Assembly: GCA_035430005.1 (NCBI GenBank)
Contig: DAOMFV010000052.1
Span: 1 to 32,701 of the forward strand
DNA: 32,701 nucleotides
Source of the DNA: JAEUIE01 sp035430005
GTDB taxonomy: Bacteria > Planctomycetota > Planctomycetia > Gemmatales > HRBIN36
Direction of reading: 5' to 3'
Shown here: positions 16,223 through 25,072 of the stretch, one piece after another
How positions within the stretch are numbered: the stretch's first letter is position 1
How the letters are laid out: every line of letters starts with the position of its first letter
Program-made: the position numbers and the translations under genes
Notes under the pieces: model-generated
Databases searched by the model: none
Told to the model about the DNA's origin: nothing
The model's input: only the letters and a program-made list of their open reading frames with translations

Positions 16223-18064
16223 ATGAAACGTAACGATTTGCGAAATGTCGCCATCATCGCCCACGTCGATCATGGCAAAACGACTCTTGTTGATGAAATG
16301 CTGCGCCAATCGGGCCAATATCGGGAAGGCGAATTGGAAAAACTCGAAGGGGGCCAGCATGGCCTGATCATGGATTCCAATCCGCTGGAACGGGAGCGGG
16401 GAATCACGATTCTTGCCAAGAACTGCGCCATTCGCTGGGGCGATACCAAGATCAACATCATCGATACGCCCGGCCACGCCGACTTCGGCGGCGAAGTGGA
16501 ACGCGTCCTCCGCATGGCCGACGGCGCAGCCCTGCTCGTCGATGCAGCCGAGGGGCCATTGCCTCAGACCCGGTTCGTGCTCCGCAAGGCGTTTGAGTGC
16601 GGTCTCAAGCCGATCGTGGTAATCAACAAGATCGACCGCCCCGATGCCCGGGTACAGGAAGTGCTCAACGCAGTATTTGATCTCTTCGTCGATCTTGATG
16701 CCGACGACGCCACCTGCGATTTTCCGGTCGTCTATGCTTCCGGCCGCAATGGCTGGGCCAAGCTCAACATGGCTGACGAGAGCAAGGACCTGCGTCCCCT
16801 CGTCGAAACGATCCTGAAGCATGTACCGCCACCCGATGTGAATCTGGAGGCGCCGACACAGTTCCAGGTGAATAACCTTGATCACAGCGAGTTCGTGGGA
16901 CGCATTGCCGTGGGTCGCCTCTATGCCGGCAAGATTCGCAAGAACCAGCGGGTAGCCCTGCTGGCACGGGACAACAAGCGTACCGATTACAACATCAAGC
17001 AACTGCTGACGTTCGACCGCCTGGGCAAGAGCGAGGTGGAAGAAGTCACTGCCGGGGACATCTGTGCGGTGGTGGGTATCGAAGCTGTGGAAATCGGCGA
17101 TACGATTGCCGACGTTGATCATCCCAATCCGTTGCCTGCACTGAAAGTGGATGAACCCACGCTGACAATGCTCTTCCGCATCAACGATTCGCCTTTCTCC
17201 GGCCGGGACGGCAAGTTTGTCACCAGCAGGCAGTTACGAGATCGGTTGTACAAAGAATTGGAACGCAACGTCGCCCTACGTGTCGTGCCGAACGAAAACA
17301 AGACTGATGAGTTCATGGTCTCCGGGCGTGGCCTGTTGCACCTGGGCATTCTGCTCGAAACGATGCGGCGTGAAGGGTATGAGCTTTCTGTCGGTAAGCC
17401 CCGTGTCATCATGAAAGAACAGGATGGCATGAAGCTGGAACCGGTGGAATACCTTGTCGTCGAATGTCCGCAAGGTTCCGTTGGAGCCGTCATGGAACTG
17501 GTAGGCAATCGCCGGGCTGAGTGTCTGAAGATGGATGCCCGTGGCGAACTGACGCACCTGGAGTTCACCATCCCGGCTCGTGGCTTGATCGGACTGAAGA
17601 CCCGGTTGCTGACAGCCACCAGCGGCCAGGCCATCATGCACCATACCTTCTACGACTATCAACCGAGCCGGGGCACCATTCCTTCACGAGTCAACGGCGT
17701 GATGGTCGCCTCCGAATCGGGACCTGCCACCTTCTATGCCATCGAAGGGCTGCAGGATCGTGGCATCATGTTCGTCTCGCCGCAGGACCAGTGCTACGAA
17801 GGCCAGATTGTGGCTGAGCATTGCCGGGATAATGACCTGGGCGTGAACATTGCCCGTGAAAAGAAGCTGACTAACATGCGTAATGCCAACGCTGAGAAGA
17901 CAGTTGTCCTCAAAGCGCCCCGGCAGATGACGCTGGAAATGGCTCTTGAGTACATTGAAGACGATGAACTCGTCGAGATCACCCCTAATTCCATTCGTAT
18001 CCGCAAGGCAATGCTCAAGGAAGCGGATCGTAAGCGGTTTGATCGCTCGAATCGCAGTGAGTAG
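16223..18064 (+). CDS. typA: translational GTPase TypA/BipA
   Basis: A 613-residue ribosome-associated GTPase of the EF-G/LepA family. The G domain shows AHVDHGKTTLVD (P-loop, about 14-25), RERGITI (G2), DTPGHADF (G3) and NKIDRPDA (G4). Further along are the beta-barrel domain II, the EF-G-like domains (RRAECLKM, then IPARGLIGLKTRLLTATSG) and the TypA-specific C-terminal domain (SRVNGVMVASESGPATFYAIEGL in segments, EDDELVEITP, RIRK). Length and order match the family. In other bacteria TypA aids 50S assembly and growth under stress or cold. The start is fixed by homology. The first 272 bases plus leader exist again, inverted, at 30175-30533. Confidence 0.98.
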   Translation: MKRNDLRNVAIIAHVDHGKTTLVDEMLRQSGQYREGELEKLEGGQHGLIMDSNPLERERGITILAKNCAIRWGDTKINIIDTPGHADFGGEVERVLRMADGAALLVDAAEGPLPQTRFVLRKAFECGLKPIVVINKIDRPDARVQEVLNAVFDLFVDLDADDATCDFPVVYASGRNGWAKLNMADESKDLRPLVETILKHVPPPDVNLEAPTQFQVNNLDHSEFVGRIAVGRLYAGKIRKNQRVALLARDNKRTDYNIKQLLTFDRLGKSEVEEVTAGDICAVVGIEAVEIGDTIADVDHPNPLPALKVDEPTLTMLFRINDSPFSGRDGKFVTSRQLRDRLYKELERNVALRVVPNENKTDEFMVSGRGLLHLGILLETMRREGYELSVGKPRVIMKEQDGMKLEPVEYLVVECPQGSVGAVMELVGNRRAECLKMDARGELTHLEFTIPARGLIGLKTRLLTATSGQAIMHHTFYDYQPSRGTIPSRVNGVMVASESGPATFYAIEGLQDRGIMFVSPQDQCYEGQIVAEHCRDNDLGVNIAREKKLTNMRNANAEKTVVLKAPRQMTLEMALEYIEDDELVEITPNSIRIRKAMLKEADRKRFDRSNRSE

Positions 18065-18078
18065 CCCATTGTTATTTT

Positions 18079-18171
18079 CTCCTCCCCTTGCAAACGGGAG
18101 GTCGGGTGGGGTCTTTTCTAACGTAGCATCACCCCCCTCTAACTCCCCCCTTACCAGGGGGAGAACCAGAC
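18079..18171. repeat. composite C-rich double-hairpin repeat, copy A
   Basis: A first half (CTCCTCCCCTTG ... GGGAGG, GGGTGGGGT and TTTT) and a second half (ACCCCCCTCTAACTCCCC ... AGGGGGAGAACCAGAC) are imperfect inverted copies of each other, and each half also forms its own small hairpin. It fills the gap between typA and the cysteine desulfurase gene. Close relatives lie at 28778-28869 (whole) and 26962-27002 (second half only). Confidence 0.85.
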
Positions 18172-18193
18172 TGCTGAGTCGGCATCTCGTAAA

Positions 18194-19378
18194 ATGCTGA
18201 TGATGCCGGCAATTCAATTTCCCATCTACATGGATAACCATGCCACCACCCGGACCGATCCGCGGGTGGTGGCTGCCATGCTGCCTTATTTCACTGAGCA
18301 GTACGGTAACGCAGCCAGCAAGATGCATCGGTTTGGGCTGGATGCCGAGCAGGCAGTCAAGTCGGCACGAGCGACGATTGCCCAGTGCATCGAAGCGGAG
18401 CCACGGGAACTCATCTTCACCAGCGGGGCCACCGAAAGCAATAACCTCGCCCTCAAAGGCGTGGCTCGGTTTCATCAGCAGCGTGGCAAGCATCTGGTCA
18501 CGCTAACCACTGAACACAAGTCCGTGCTTGATACCTGTGCCCACCTCGAACGGGATGGCTGGCAGGTTACTTACGTTCTGGTGAAGAAGAATGGTATCGT
18601 CGATCTAAATGTACTTGAAGCGGCCATTCGACCGGACACTATTCTCGTCACTGTCATGCTGGCCAACAATGAAATCGGTGTCATCCAACCGATCAAGGAG
18701 ATCGCAACGATCTGCAAAGACCGTGGCGTGGTGATCCATACCGATGCCACGCAGGCGGTGGGCAAGATTCCAGTGAGTGTGTGTGATCTCGATGTCGATC
18801 TCATGAGCTTCACCGCTCACAAGCTCTATGGCCCCAAGGGAGTTGGTGCCTTGTTCGTGAAGCGCCAGGGCAGCAGAGTGCGTTTAGATCCCCTACAGGA
18901 TGGCGGCGGGCATGAACAGGGCTTGCGTTCGGGTACGCTACCAGTGCCGCTCATCGTCGGCTTCGCTGAAGCTTCCCGCATCGCCATCGAAGAGATGCCC
19001 GTTGAGTCGGTACGGTTGCTGCAACTGCGAGAGCGATTGTGGAATAACCTTCGATCAACGATCAGCAATATCACTTTGAACGGCGAGTATGATCATCGTT
19101 TGCCGGGAAACCTGAACGTCAGCTTCGCCTGGGTCAAAGGGGAATCGTTACTTTTGGAGTTGAAAGAGATTGCCCTCAGTTCTGGCTCGGCTTGCACTTC
19201 GATGGACAGCGAACCGAGCCATGTGCTGCGGGCACTGGGGCTGGATGACGACGCTGCCGATGCCAGCCTGCGTTTCGGCCTGGGCCGGTTCAATACGATG
19301 GAAGAAGTGGATTATGTGGCGGGCCGAGTCGCGGAAGCTGTCACGAAGCTCCGCAAGCTCAGTTCTGCCGCTCACTGA
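18194..19378 (+). CDS. cysteine desulfurase (IscS/NifS family)
   Basis: A 394-residue PLP enzyme that takes sulfur from cysteine for Fe-S clusters and thiolated tRNA. Visible features: MDNHATTRTDP at the N-terminus, TSGATESNNLAL, the conserved TTEHKS, the cofactor lysine in SFTAHKLYGPKGVG, and the active-site cysteine in LSSGSACTS followed by PSHVLRALG. The short distance from the active-site loop to the end and the length fit the IscS group. Three ATG codons (18194, 18200, 18203) are possible starts and none has a strong ribosome binding site. No other isc genes adjoin it; RNase PH follows 29 bases later on the same strand. Confidence 0.96.
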   Translation: MLMMPAIQFPIYMDNHATTRTDPRVVAAMLPYFTEQYGNAASKMHRFGLDAEQAVKSARATIAQCIEAEPRELIFTSGATESNNLALKGVARFHQQRGKHLVTLTTEHKSVLDTCAHLERDGWQVTYVLVKKNGIVDLNVLEAAIRPDTILVTVMLANNEIGVIQPIKEIATICKDRGVVIHTDATQAVGKIPVSVCDLDVDLMSFTAHKLYGPKGVGALFVKRQGSRVRLDPLQDGGGHEQGLRSGTLPVPLIVGFAEASRIAIEEMPVESVRLLQLRERLWNNLRSTISNITLNGEYDHRLPGNLNVSFAWVKGESLLLELKEIALSSGSACTSMDSEPSHVLRALGLDDDAADASLRFGLGRFNTMEEVDYVAGRVAEAVTKLRKLSSAAH

Positions 19379-19407
19379 TCTGACAACACTGCTAATAAAG
19401 GTATTCC

Positions 19408-20121
19408 ATGCCCCGACACGATGGCCGAGCGTTCGATCAACTTCGCCCCATGACGTTCCGCACTGATGCGCCAGGATGGGCCGCCGGACGGGTGCTGGCC
19501 ACCTTGGGCAATACGATTGTGCTCTGCACCTGTAGTATCGAAGCCAAGGTACCCGAGTTTCTGGAAGGGAAAGGCACTGGCTGGCTGACCGCTGAGTACA
19601 ACATGCTGCCCGGCAGCACCATGGGCCGCAAGCAGCGTGATCGCAGCGGCAAGGTCGATGGCCGTAGTGTCGAGATTCAGCGCCTGATCGGGCGCAGCTT
19701 GCGGTCTGTCGTCGATCTGTCGAAGTTGGGAGAACGTACTCTGTGGATTGACTGCGATGTGCTGCAAGCCGATGGCGGTACCCGCGTCACAGCCATCAGC
19801 GGTGCCTGCATTGCAGTGCGACAGGCCCTGCAGGTGACCGCAGCCAAGTTTGGATACGACCCCGCCGTGATTCTGCCCGATAGTGTCGCTGCTGTTAGTG
19901 TCGGTCTGTTAGAAGGCCAGGTGTTGCTTGATCTTGACTATGTCGAAGATAAAGATGCTGACGTCGATTTAAACCTGGTGATGACCGGTTCGGGCAAGCT
20001 CATTGAAGTGCAGGCCGGCGGCGAGGAAGCAACGTTTACGCCGGAACAGTTGCAGGAGATGCTGAAGCTGGGGCAAAAGGGAATTGCACAGATCACTGAG
20101 ATGCAGAAGCTCGTGAATTAA
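19408..20121 (+). CDS. rph: ribonuclease PH
   Basis: A 237-residue phosphorolytic 3'-5' exoribonuclease that trims tRNA precursor ends. The family marks are DQLRPMTF near the start, VLATLGNTIVLCTCS, GKGTGWLTAEYNMLPG, RKQRDRSGKVDGRSVEIQRLIGRSLR (in segments), the catalytic region TLWIDCDVLQADGGTR, and the acidic residues in DLDYVEDKDADVDLN. Length is as expected. The gene probably shares a transcript with the cysteine desulfurase upstream. Immediately after its stop lies the second cloverleaf-like element. Confidence 0.97.
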   Translation: MPRHDGRAFDQLRPMTFRTDAPGWAAGRVLATLGNTIVLCTCSIEAKVPEFLEGKGTGWLTAEYNMLPGSTMGRKQRDRSGKVDGRSVEIQRLIGRSLRSVVDLSKLGERTLWIDCDVLQADGGTRVTAISGACIAVRQALQVTAAKFGYDPAVILPDSVAAVSVGLLEGQVLLDLDYVEDKDADVDLNLVMTGSGKLIEVQAGGEEATFTPEQLQEMLKLGQKGIAQITEMQKLVN

Positions 20122-20131
20122 TCCTATGAAG

Positions 20132-20228
20132 ACTGTGCCACACTCCGGCAGGTACTCCTGACGAGGTGTGGATATCAATCGCTAGCAACCACACCCCGAC
20201 GAGAGTACACGCCGGAGTGTGGCACAGT
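20132..20228. repeat. cloverleaf-like palindromic element, copy 2
   Basis: A perfect 18-bp outer stem (ACTGTGCCACACTCCGGC at 20132-20149 with its complement at 20211-20228) encloses a left side hairpin AGG-TACT-CCT (20150-20159). The inner stem is GGTGTGG/CCACACC (20165-20171, 20189-20195), partly extended by GACGA/CCGAC. A right side arm GAG-AGTA-CAC (20201-20210) has one mismatch. It lies between the convergent rph and purH genes and may also end both transcripts. Confidence 0.9.
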
Positions 20229-20239
20229 TTACACCCTAC

Positions 20240-21811
20240 TTAGTGCTTGAAGTGCCGCATGGCAGTGAAGATCATGGCGATGCCGTGTTTGTCGCAGGCG
20301 GCGATGCTGTCGGCGTCTTTCACCGAACCACCCGGTTGAGCGATGGCAGTCACGCCAGCAGCGGCAGCGGCTTCGACATTATCTGCGAAGGGAAAGAAGG
20401 CATCCGAAGCGAGGACTGACCCTTTGCACCGATCACCCGCTTTGCGGATAGCAATCTGCACCGAATCGATGCGGCTCATCTGCCCGGCGCCGACACCGAT
20501 CACCATTTGATCCTTGGCAAGCACGATGGCGTTGCTTTTGACTAACTTCACTACAGCCCAGCCTACTTTGAGATCTTCCAACTCCTTGGCTGTGGGTTGA
20601 CGCTTCGTCACAACCTTCGCTTGGCTCCAGTCGAGTTGTGCATCATCCAAGCCTTGGACGAGGAGGCCGCCTTCGATCTTGCGGAGATCGAAACCAAAAG
20701 CTTTGCCTTCGAGGGGGCCGGTCGCCAGGAGACGGACATTGTCCTTCCACTTGGGACGGGTGCGGAGGATGTTCAATGCTTCCGAGGAGAACGAGGGGGC
20801 GATGATCGCTTCGGTGAACCGTCCCGGTTCGGTCATGAGCTGGGCGGTGGCTGCATCGACTTCACGATTAAGACCGATGATGCCGCCGAAGGCGCTGATC
20901 GGGTCGCCATCGTTGGCCCGCTGGTAGGCTTCTGCCAGCGTAGCTGCGACGGCTGTGCCACACGGGTTGTTATGCTTGATGACTACAGCAGCAGGTTCGG
21001 TGAAGCTGCGGGCCAAAGTTAAAGCACTATCCAGATCAAAGAGATTGTTGAACGAGAGTTCCTTGCCACCCAGTGATTGAGCGGTCGAAACGCAGGCTCT
21101 GCTGGGCTTTTCTTCGACATAGAAGGCAGCCTGCTGATGGGGGTTCTCACCGTAGCGCAGCGTTGCCTTTCGCTTCCAACTAAGTCGCAGCTTATTCGGG
21201 AAGGTTTCCTTGCTCGATTGCTCAGCGAAGTAACGGGCGATGGCCATGTCATAGTCGGCAATGATCGAGAAGGCTTCGGCAGCCAGTCGTTGCCGGGAGG
21301 GCAGCGAGACCTTGCCCCCATTCTTGCTGATCTCTTCGATGAACGGGCAATACTGCTCAGCACTGGTCAGGACTGCCACACCGTTGTGGTTCTTGGCGGC
21401 GGCACGAATCATCGTGGGGCCGCCGATGTCGATGTTGTCAATCGCCTGAGCCATGGTGCAGCCCGGTTTGGCGACCGTTTCCTCAAAGGCGTAGAGGTTG
21501 CAGACGATGAGATCAAAGACGGGCAGGTTATGCTCTTCGAGGGTCTTCAAATGATCACCCTTATCACGCTTGGCGAGGATGCCAGCATGCACAGCAGGAT
21601 GGAGCGTCTTCACTCGGCCATCGAGCATCTCAGGGAAGTGGGTCACTTCGCTGACATCCTTGACGGGCACCCCCGCGTCGGCAATGGTCTGTCGAGTGCC
21701 ACCCGTGGAAATGAGTTCCACACCGAGGCGATGCAGCTCTCTGGCCAGATCGACGAGGCCGGTTTTATCAGTTACGCTCAGCAGAGCACGACGAAGCAGG
21801 ATGTCTGTCAT
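20240..21811 (-). CDS. purH: bifunctional AICAR transformylase/IMP cyclohydrolase
   Basis: A 523-residue enzyme carrying out the last two steps of IMP synthesis. The N-terminal cyclohydrolase domain (about 1-200) has LRRALLSVTDKTGLVDLA, STGGT and HFPEMLDGRVKTLHP. The C-terminal transformylase domain includes LRYGENPHQQAAFY, the catalytic KHNNPCG, DGDPISAFGG and SDAFFPFADNVEAAAAAG. The final GIAMIFTAMRHFKH is the usual end. The gene is alone on its strand, convergent to rph and divergent from the LOG gene. Confidence 0.98.
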   Translation of the reverse strand: MTDILLRRALLSVTDKTGLVDLARELHRLGVELISTGGTRQTIADAGVPVKDVSEVTHFPEMLDGRVKTLHPAVHAGILAKRDKGDHLKTLEEHNLPVFDLIVCNLYAFEETVAKPGCTMAQAIDNIDIGGPTMIRAAAKNHNGVAVLTSAEQYCPFIEEISKNGGKVSLPSRQRLAAEAFSIIADYDMAIARYFAEQSSKETFPNKLRLSWKRKATLRYGENPHQQAAFYVEEKPSRACVSTAQSLGGKELSFNNLFDLDSALTLARSFTEPAAVVIKHNNPCGTAVAATLAEAYQRANDGDPISAFGGIIGLNREVDAATAQLMTEPGRFTEAIIAPSFSSEALNILRTRPKWKDNVRLLATGPLEGKAFGFDLRKIEGGLLVQGLDDAQLDWSQAKVVTKRQPTAKELEDLKVGWAVVKLVKSNAIVLAKDQMVIGVGAGQMSRIDSVQIAIRKAGDRCKGSVLASDAFFPFADNVEAAAAAGVTAIAQPGGSVKDADSIAACDKHGIAMIFTAMRHFKH

Positions 21812-21858
21812 AGGGTGATTATCACGAGAAGAGTTGTCAGTTGTCAGATGGGTATTCT

Positions 21859-21891
21859 ACTGGCTTCTGGCTTCTGGCTACTGGCTTCTTG
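21859..21891. repeat. short degenerate CTGGCTTCT repeats
   Basis: The unit CTGGCTTCT and variants (CTGGCTACTGG) recur in tandem just upstream of the LOG gene. Similar tracts lie at 25120-25142 and around 29436-29455. They are low-complexity sequences with no evident role. A duplicated GTTGTCA precedes this tract. Confidence 0.6.
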
Positions 21892-21902
21892 GAGGGGAAG
21901 GG

Positions 21903-22436
21903 ATGAAGATTGCTCTCTATTGTGGTGCCAGAAAGGGGAATGATCCTATCTATGTTGAGCTGGCTCACAGTGTTGCCCGCACCCTGGCTCAGCGGGGCAT
22001 TGGCATCGTCTATGGTGGCGGCAACATCGGCCTCATGGGCGTGATCGCTGAAGCAGCCATTCAGGCGGGGGGCGAGATTATTGGTGTTATCCCTGGATCG
22101 ATGGTTGAGGAAGAACTCGCACACCATGGCATCACCCGACTGGAGATCGTCAACACGATGCATCAGCGGAAGGCACGTATTGAGGAACTCTCCGATGCCT
22201 TCATCGCCCTGCCCGGTGGCTATGGCACGCTCGATGAGTTATTCGAGATCATCACCTGGAGACAACTGAAGCTGCATCACAAGCCTATCGGGTTGCTCAA
22301 TCATCAGGGGTTCTATGATTCGCTGGTGGCATTCGTTGATCATGCGTGCAAGGAAGGCTTTGTGCCGGGGAAGAACCGGGAGTTGTTGATCGTGGCGAAT
22401 GATTTGGAGACGTTGTTGGGGAAGATAATTGGTTAG
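21903..22436 (+). CDS. LOG family protein (TIGR00730-like)
   Basis: A 177-residue protein with a Rossmann-like fold. Motifs: YCGAR near the start, YGGGNIGLMG at about 37-46, the residues RKARIEELSDAF with the conserved Arg, and PGGYGTLDE at 104-112, the nucleotide-binding/catalytic signature. LOG proteins release free cytokinin bases from riboside monophosphates in plants, and bacterial members have similar nucleotide-phosphoribohydrolase activity. The physiological role here is unknown. The ATG at 21903 follows GGAGGGGAAGGG; the in-frame upstream opening is made of repeats and is not used. Confidence 0.93.
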   Translation: MKIALYCGARKGNDPIYVELAHSVARTLAQRGIGIVYGGGNIGLMGVIAEAAIQAGGEIIGVIPGSMVEEELAHHGITRLEIVNTMHQRKARIEELSDAFIALPGGYGTLDELFEIITWRQLKLHHKPIGLLNHQGFYDSLVAFVDHACKEGFVPGKNRELLIVANDLETLLGKIIG

Positions 22437-22473
22437 ACGGAATCTGCGAACGGGTGTTGAGTCTCCGCTCCTC

Positions 22474-22510
22474 CTCACCCCCGGCCCCTCTCCCTCCAGC
22501 GGAGAGGGGA
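22474..22510. repeat. CTCACCCCCGGCCCCTCTCC-type repeat, copy 1
   Basis: The core CCTCACCCCCGGCCCCTCTC begins at 22474 and is followed by an inverted GGAGAGGGG (22501-22509), forming a 9-bp hairpin with CCCCTCTCC (22485-22493). The same core, in the opposite orientation, lies at 25702-25722. Confidence 0.85.
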
Positions 22511-22519
22511 GAAATAACA

Positions 22520-22547
22520 CAGCCCTCGATGATGGCATCGAGGGCTG
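22520..22547 (-). terminator. hairpin terminator of the Cys-rich HEAT protein gene
   Basis: A perfect 12-bp stem CAGCCCTCGATG/CATCGAGGGCTG with a 4-nt loop, 22 bases after the minus-strand stop. The following minus-strand sequence is TGTTATTT, a weak T-rich tail. It may serve both convergent genes. Confidence 0.7.
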
Positions 22548-22569
22548 CGAGTTTGTTGATCAGCTTTGC

Positions 22570-24561
22570 TTACTTGTTGTAACCAGCCTGCTGAACGCCA
22601 TAGGCTTTGTTGATGCAGTTGATGGCATCCTTGGCGGCTTCCTTGATGCGGGGGTCTTCATCCACCGCAGCGTTCGTCAGAAGAGCAAGCACATCCTGGC
22701 GGGTTGATTTCAGCTCGGTCAGCGTGCGGATGGCAGCGACTTTCACCATCGGAGCGCGGTCGCCTCGAGCGGCTGCGACCAGAGCATCTTCAACGTAAGG
22801 ACGAACCGTCGGCAGAGTGGCCTGTTGCAGGCGTTCAGCGGCCCACTGACGATTTTCCCATTCCTTCGACTGTGCGAGAACATTGATCAATTGAAGCGTG
22901 TTGGCCACCGCTTCGCCATTGACACCGTTCTGTTCGTAGATACCTGCACTGATCTGAGCGTTCATGCCGGCGGTGAACGGAGGGTTCAGGCAAACGTAAG
23001 GCACAATCTGAGGAGCGTTCATGTAGCAGCGTACGGAGCTGGAGTTCATCGTGCAGAAAGCGGGGATCAGCGGTTGAGGAGGCGGGCCGCCTGGCATGCC
23101 GTTGCAGGCATTCAAGCGAACACCAGGAACCGGGACACTGATCGAACCTAAGTTATCGCAGTGGTGATGGCAGCCAGAATCCCAGAGCGACTGTCTCTGG
23201 CAGAAGAGACCACAATCATTACAGTTGCCATTATTACCGCAGGCATTGCATTTGCGGTCAAGACCGCAGTGGTGCTTGTAGCTATCGCAAGCCTTGCCAG
23301 TATCGCAGGCATTACAAGCCTTGGCGGTATCACAGCCATTGCAAGGCTTAGCGCCAGTTACACATGAATTGCAAGGAGCAGCAGTCTCGCAAGGCTTGGC
23401 TGTTTCGCAAGGCTTGCATTCAGTCTTGCAGACAGTGGGGGCACAGGCAGGCTTGGCTGGTTCACAGACAGGAGCACAGGCAACCTTGGCAGGCTCACAC
23501 TTGACGGGAGCAGGGGCACAGACGACTTTGGCCGGCTCGCATTTGACTGGTGCAGGCGCACAGGCGACTGGTGCTGGAGCACAAGCCGGCTTGCAGGGAG
23601 CAGCAGCCTGGGCACAGTTGTTGCAGCCATCGCAGTTCAGGGTAACGATTTCGTTGTTATCGAGAGCCTGGACGCGCTGGGTCATCACACCATGCTTATC
23701 GCGGGAGGTGCCGAGGACTTTGTACTTGCGGGCAACACCGTTCTCCGTCACGGTGATCACATCGCAGCCACCGACGAGTTCCGGCTTGGCGACCACTGTT
23801 GCGGCAGGAGCAGTGGCTGGCTGAGCAGCGGCAGGCTGTTGAACCACAGTCGTCGTCGGAACCGTCTTGATCTGTGCGGGTACACTGACAGGAGCAGCAA
23901 CCACGACCTTGGCAGGCGGGGTTACCGGAGGCAACGGAGCAACCGTCACAGAGCTGGGCAGAGTCCGGGTCACGGGAACGTCTACTGAACTGGGCAGCGT
24001 TCGTTTTACAGGAACATCAACGGAGCTGGGCAGCGTCCTGGTCACTTCGGGAGCAGGCTGACTGATCACCGCAGGAGGAGCGACGATCACTTCTTCCTTC
24101 TTGGGCAGCACCGGCATCAAGCCGCCTTCGGTGGTAGCCACCTTGTCGCTGGTTGGCGTGGTGACGACGGTCTTGGCAGCAGGAGCCTTCGGGGCTTCGT
24201 ACTGGGTCTGCTTGAGTACCGCAGCAGGAGCTTGAGTCGCCGGGGGCAGCGGACAGCCGACCGGGCGAACGCCATTGACCCAGCGATGGATCTTGATGCG
24301 TTCGACGGCAGACTTGGCGTGAACGTTTTCCACCAGGGTCATCGTCGTCTTGGAAGTTTCGGTGACGGCCTGCATGCAGGGGGTGCCATCCTCGAGACGC
24401 CAGACCTGGGTGATGACCGCTTTTTCTGTGGGTTGGTTCTTTTCGACCACGGTGATGGTTCTTCCCAGACGCTGGTCGAGGGAAGGGTAAGCATCGTCGG
24501 CCCGGGTGTTGCTGGTGCAAGCCAGCAGGCAAACGAGCAATGCAGGTGCGAAACGTAACAT
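22570..24561 (-). CDS. exported protein with Pro/Val- and Cys-rich repeats and C-terminal HEAT-like domain
   Basis: 663 residues from the ATG at 24561, which has AGGAG upstream and a signal peptide (MLRFAPALLVCLLACTSNTRA). About residues 20-110 form a small folded region (LGRTITVVEKNQPTEKAVITQVWRLEDG in parts). Next is a Pro/Val-rich linker with three copies of RTLPSSVDVPV-like units (about 180-215). A Cys-rich stretch follows, built from CAPAPVKCEPAK repeats and CxxC pairs such as CNGCDTAKACNACDTGKACD, with more than 40 Cys. The end (about 540-663) is a HEAT-type helical repeat region (DPRIKEAAKDAI). The Cys-rich part may be cross-linked by disulfides in the cell envelope. Function unknown; it is a planctomycete-style structural protein. 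Confidence 0.85.
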   Translation of the reverse strand: MLRFAPALLVCLLACTSNTRADDAYPSLDQRLGRTITVVEKNQPTEKAVITQVWRLEDGTPCMQAVTETSKTTMTLVENVHAKSAVERIKIHRWVNGVRPVGCPLPPATQAPAAVLKQTQYEAPKAPAAKTVVTTPTSDKVATTEGGLMPVLPKKEEVIVAPPAVISQPAPEVTRTLPSSVDVPVKRTLPSSVDVPVTRTLPSSVTVAPLPPVTPPAKVVVAAPVSVPAQIKTVPTTTVVQQPAAAQPATAPAATVVAKPELVGGCDVITVTENGVARKYKVLGTSRDKHGVMTQRVQALDNNEIVTLNCDGCNNCAQAAAPCKPACAPAPVACAPAPVKCEPAKVVCAPAPVKCEPAKVACAPVCEPAKPACAPTVCKTECKPCETAKPCETAAPCNSCVTGAKPCNGCDTAKACNACDTGKACDSYKHHCGLDRKCNACGNNGNCNDCGLFCQRQSLWDSGCHHHCDNLGSISVPVPGVRLNACNGMPGGPPPQPLIPAFCTMNSSSVRCYMNAPQIVPYVCLNPPFTAGMNAQISAGIYEQNGVNGEAVANTLQLINVLAQSKEWENRQWAAERLQQATLPTVRPYVEDALVAAARGDRAPMVKVAAIRTLTELKSTRQDVLALLTNAAVDEDPRIKEAAKDAINCINKAYGVQQAGYNK

Positions 24562-24881
24562 TGCCTGGCTCTCCTTGATATGCCCCCTGCGCACGGCCTT
24601 TGCGGGAAGGCCCTCCGGGAACCTGTGCGGGTGTTTTCACGGAGTGGGTGCGTGCCGGGCGCGCGGCTTCTTTCTGTGATGTGGTGTGTATCGGCTGAGG
24701 CAGTTTGACTGCATGAGACGAAGGAAACGAGGATACGGAAGATACGCAGCGAAGGGGGTTTGATGGTGACTAACTTAATCGTGGTAGGGGTTGGTGAAGA
24801 TGGTGAAGATAGGAGCTAGGAGTTAGTAGCTAGGAGATAGTAGGCGGAAAGTAGGAAATTGAGGCGATGGATGAATAGAGG

Positions 24882-24912
24882 CAACTTCGACTATTGAAGA
24901 TGTGGAGATAGC
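24882..24912 (+). repeat. 31-base repeat, copy 1
   Basis: Diverged copy: CAACTTCGACTATTGAAG then ATGTGGAGATAGC. The inner CTTC/GAAG pairing is shorter than in the other two copies. Confidence 0.8.
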
Positions 24913-25017
24913 TATCTGTCAAAGTTGATGCGCGCGCCTGGAATGGCAGCCTGAAGCGCGAGCGAGGGAGCTGCGTGCAATCGTTTTTCATCCTTCACAG
25001 GAATCTTCGGAGGAGTT

Positions 25018-25048
25018 CAACTTCAAGAATTGAAGATGTGGAGTTACC
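25018..25048 (+). repeat. 31-base repeat, copy 2
   Basis: Starts CAACTTCAAGAATTGAAG, with a CTTCAA/TTGAAG hairpin around GAA, and continues ATGTGGAGTTACC. It differs from copy 3 in only three bases near its end. Confidence 0.85.
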
Positions 25049-25072
25049 GATCAGCAAGAGTTCCTGCCTGAT

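Noticed and set aside
16139..17122. 327-codon open frame opposite typA, part of which recurs at 30153-30536
   Set aside because: Its recurrence is explained by duplication of the typA start. Changes between the copies are silent in the typA frame, not in this one.
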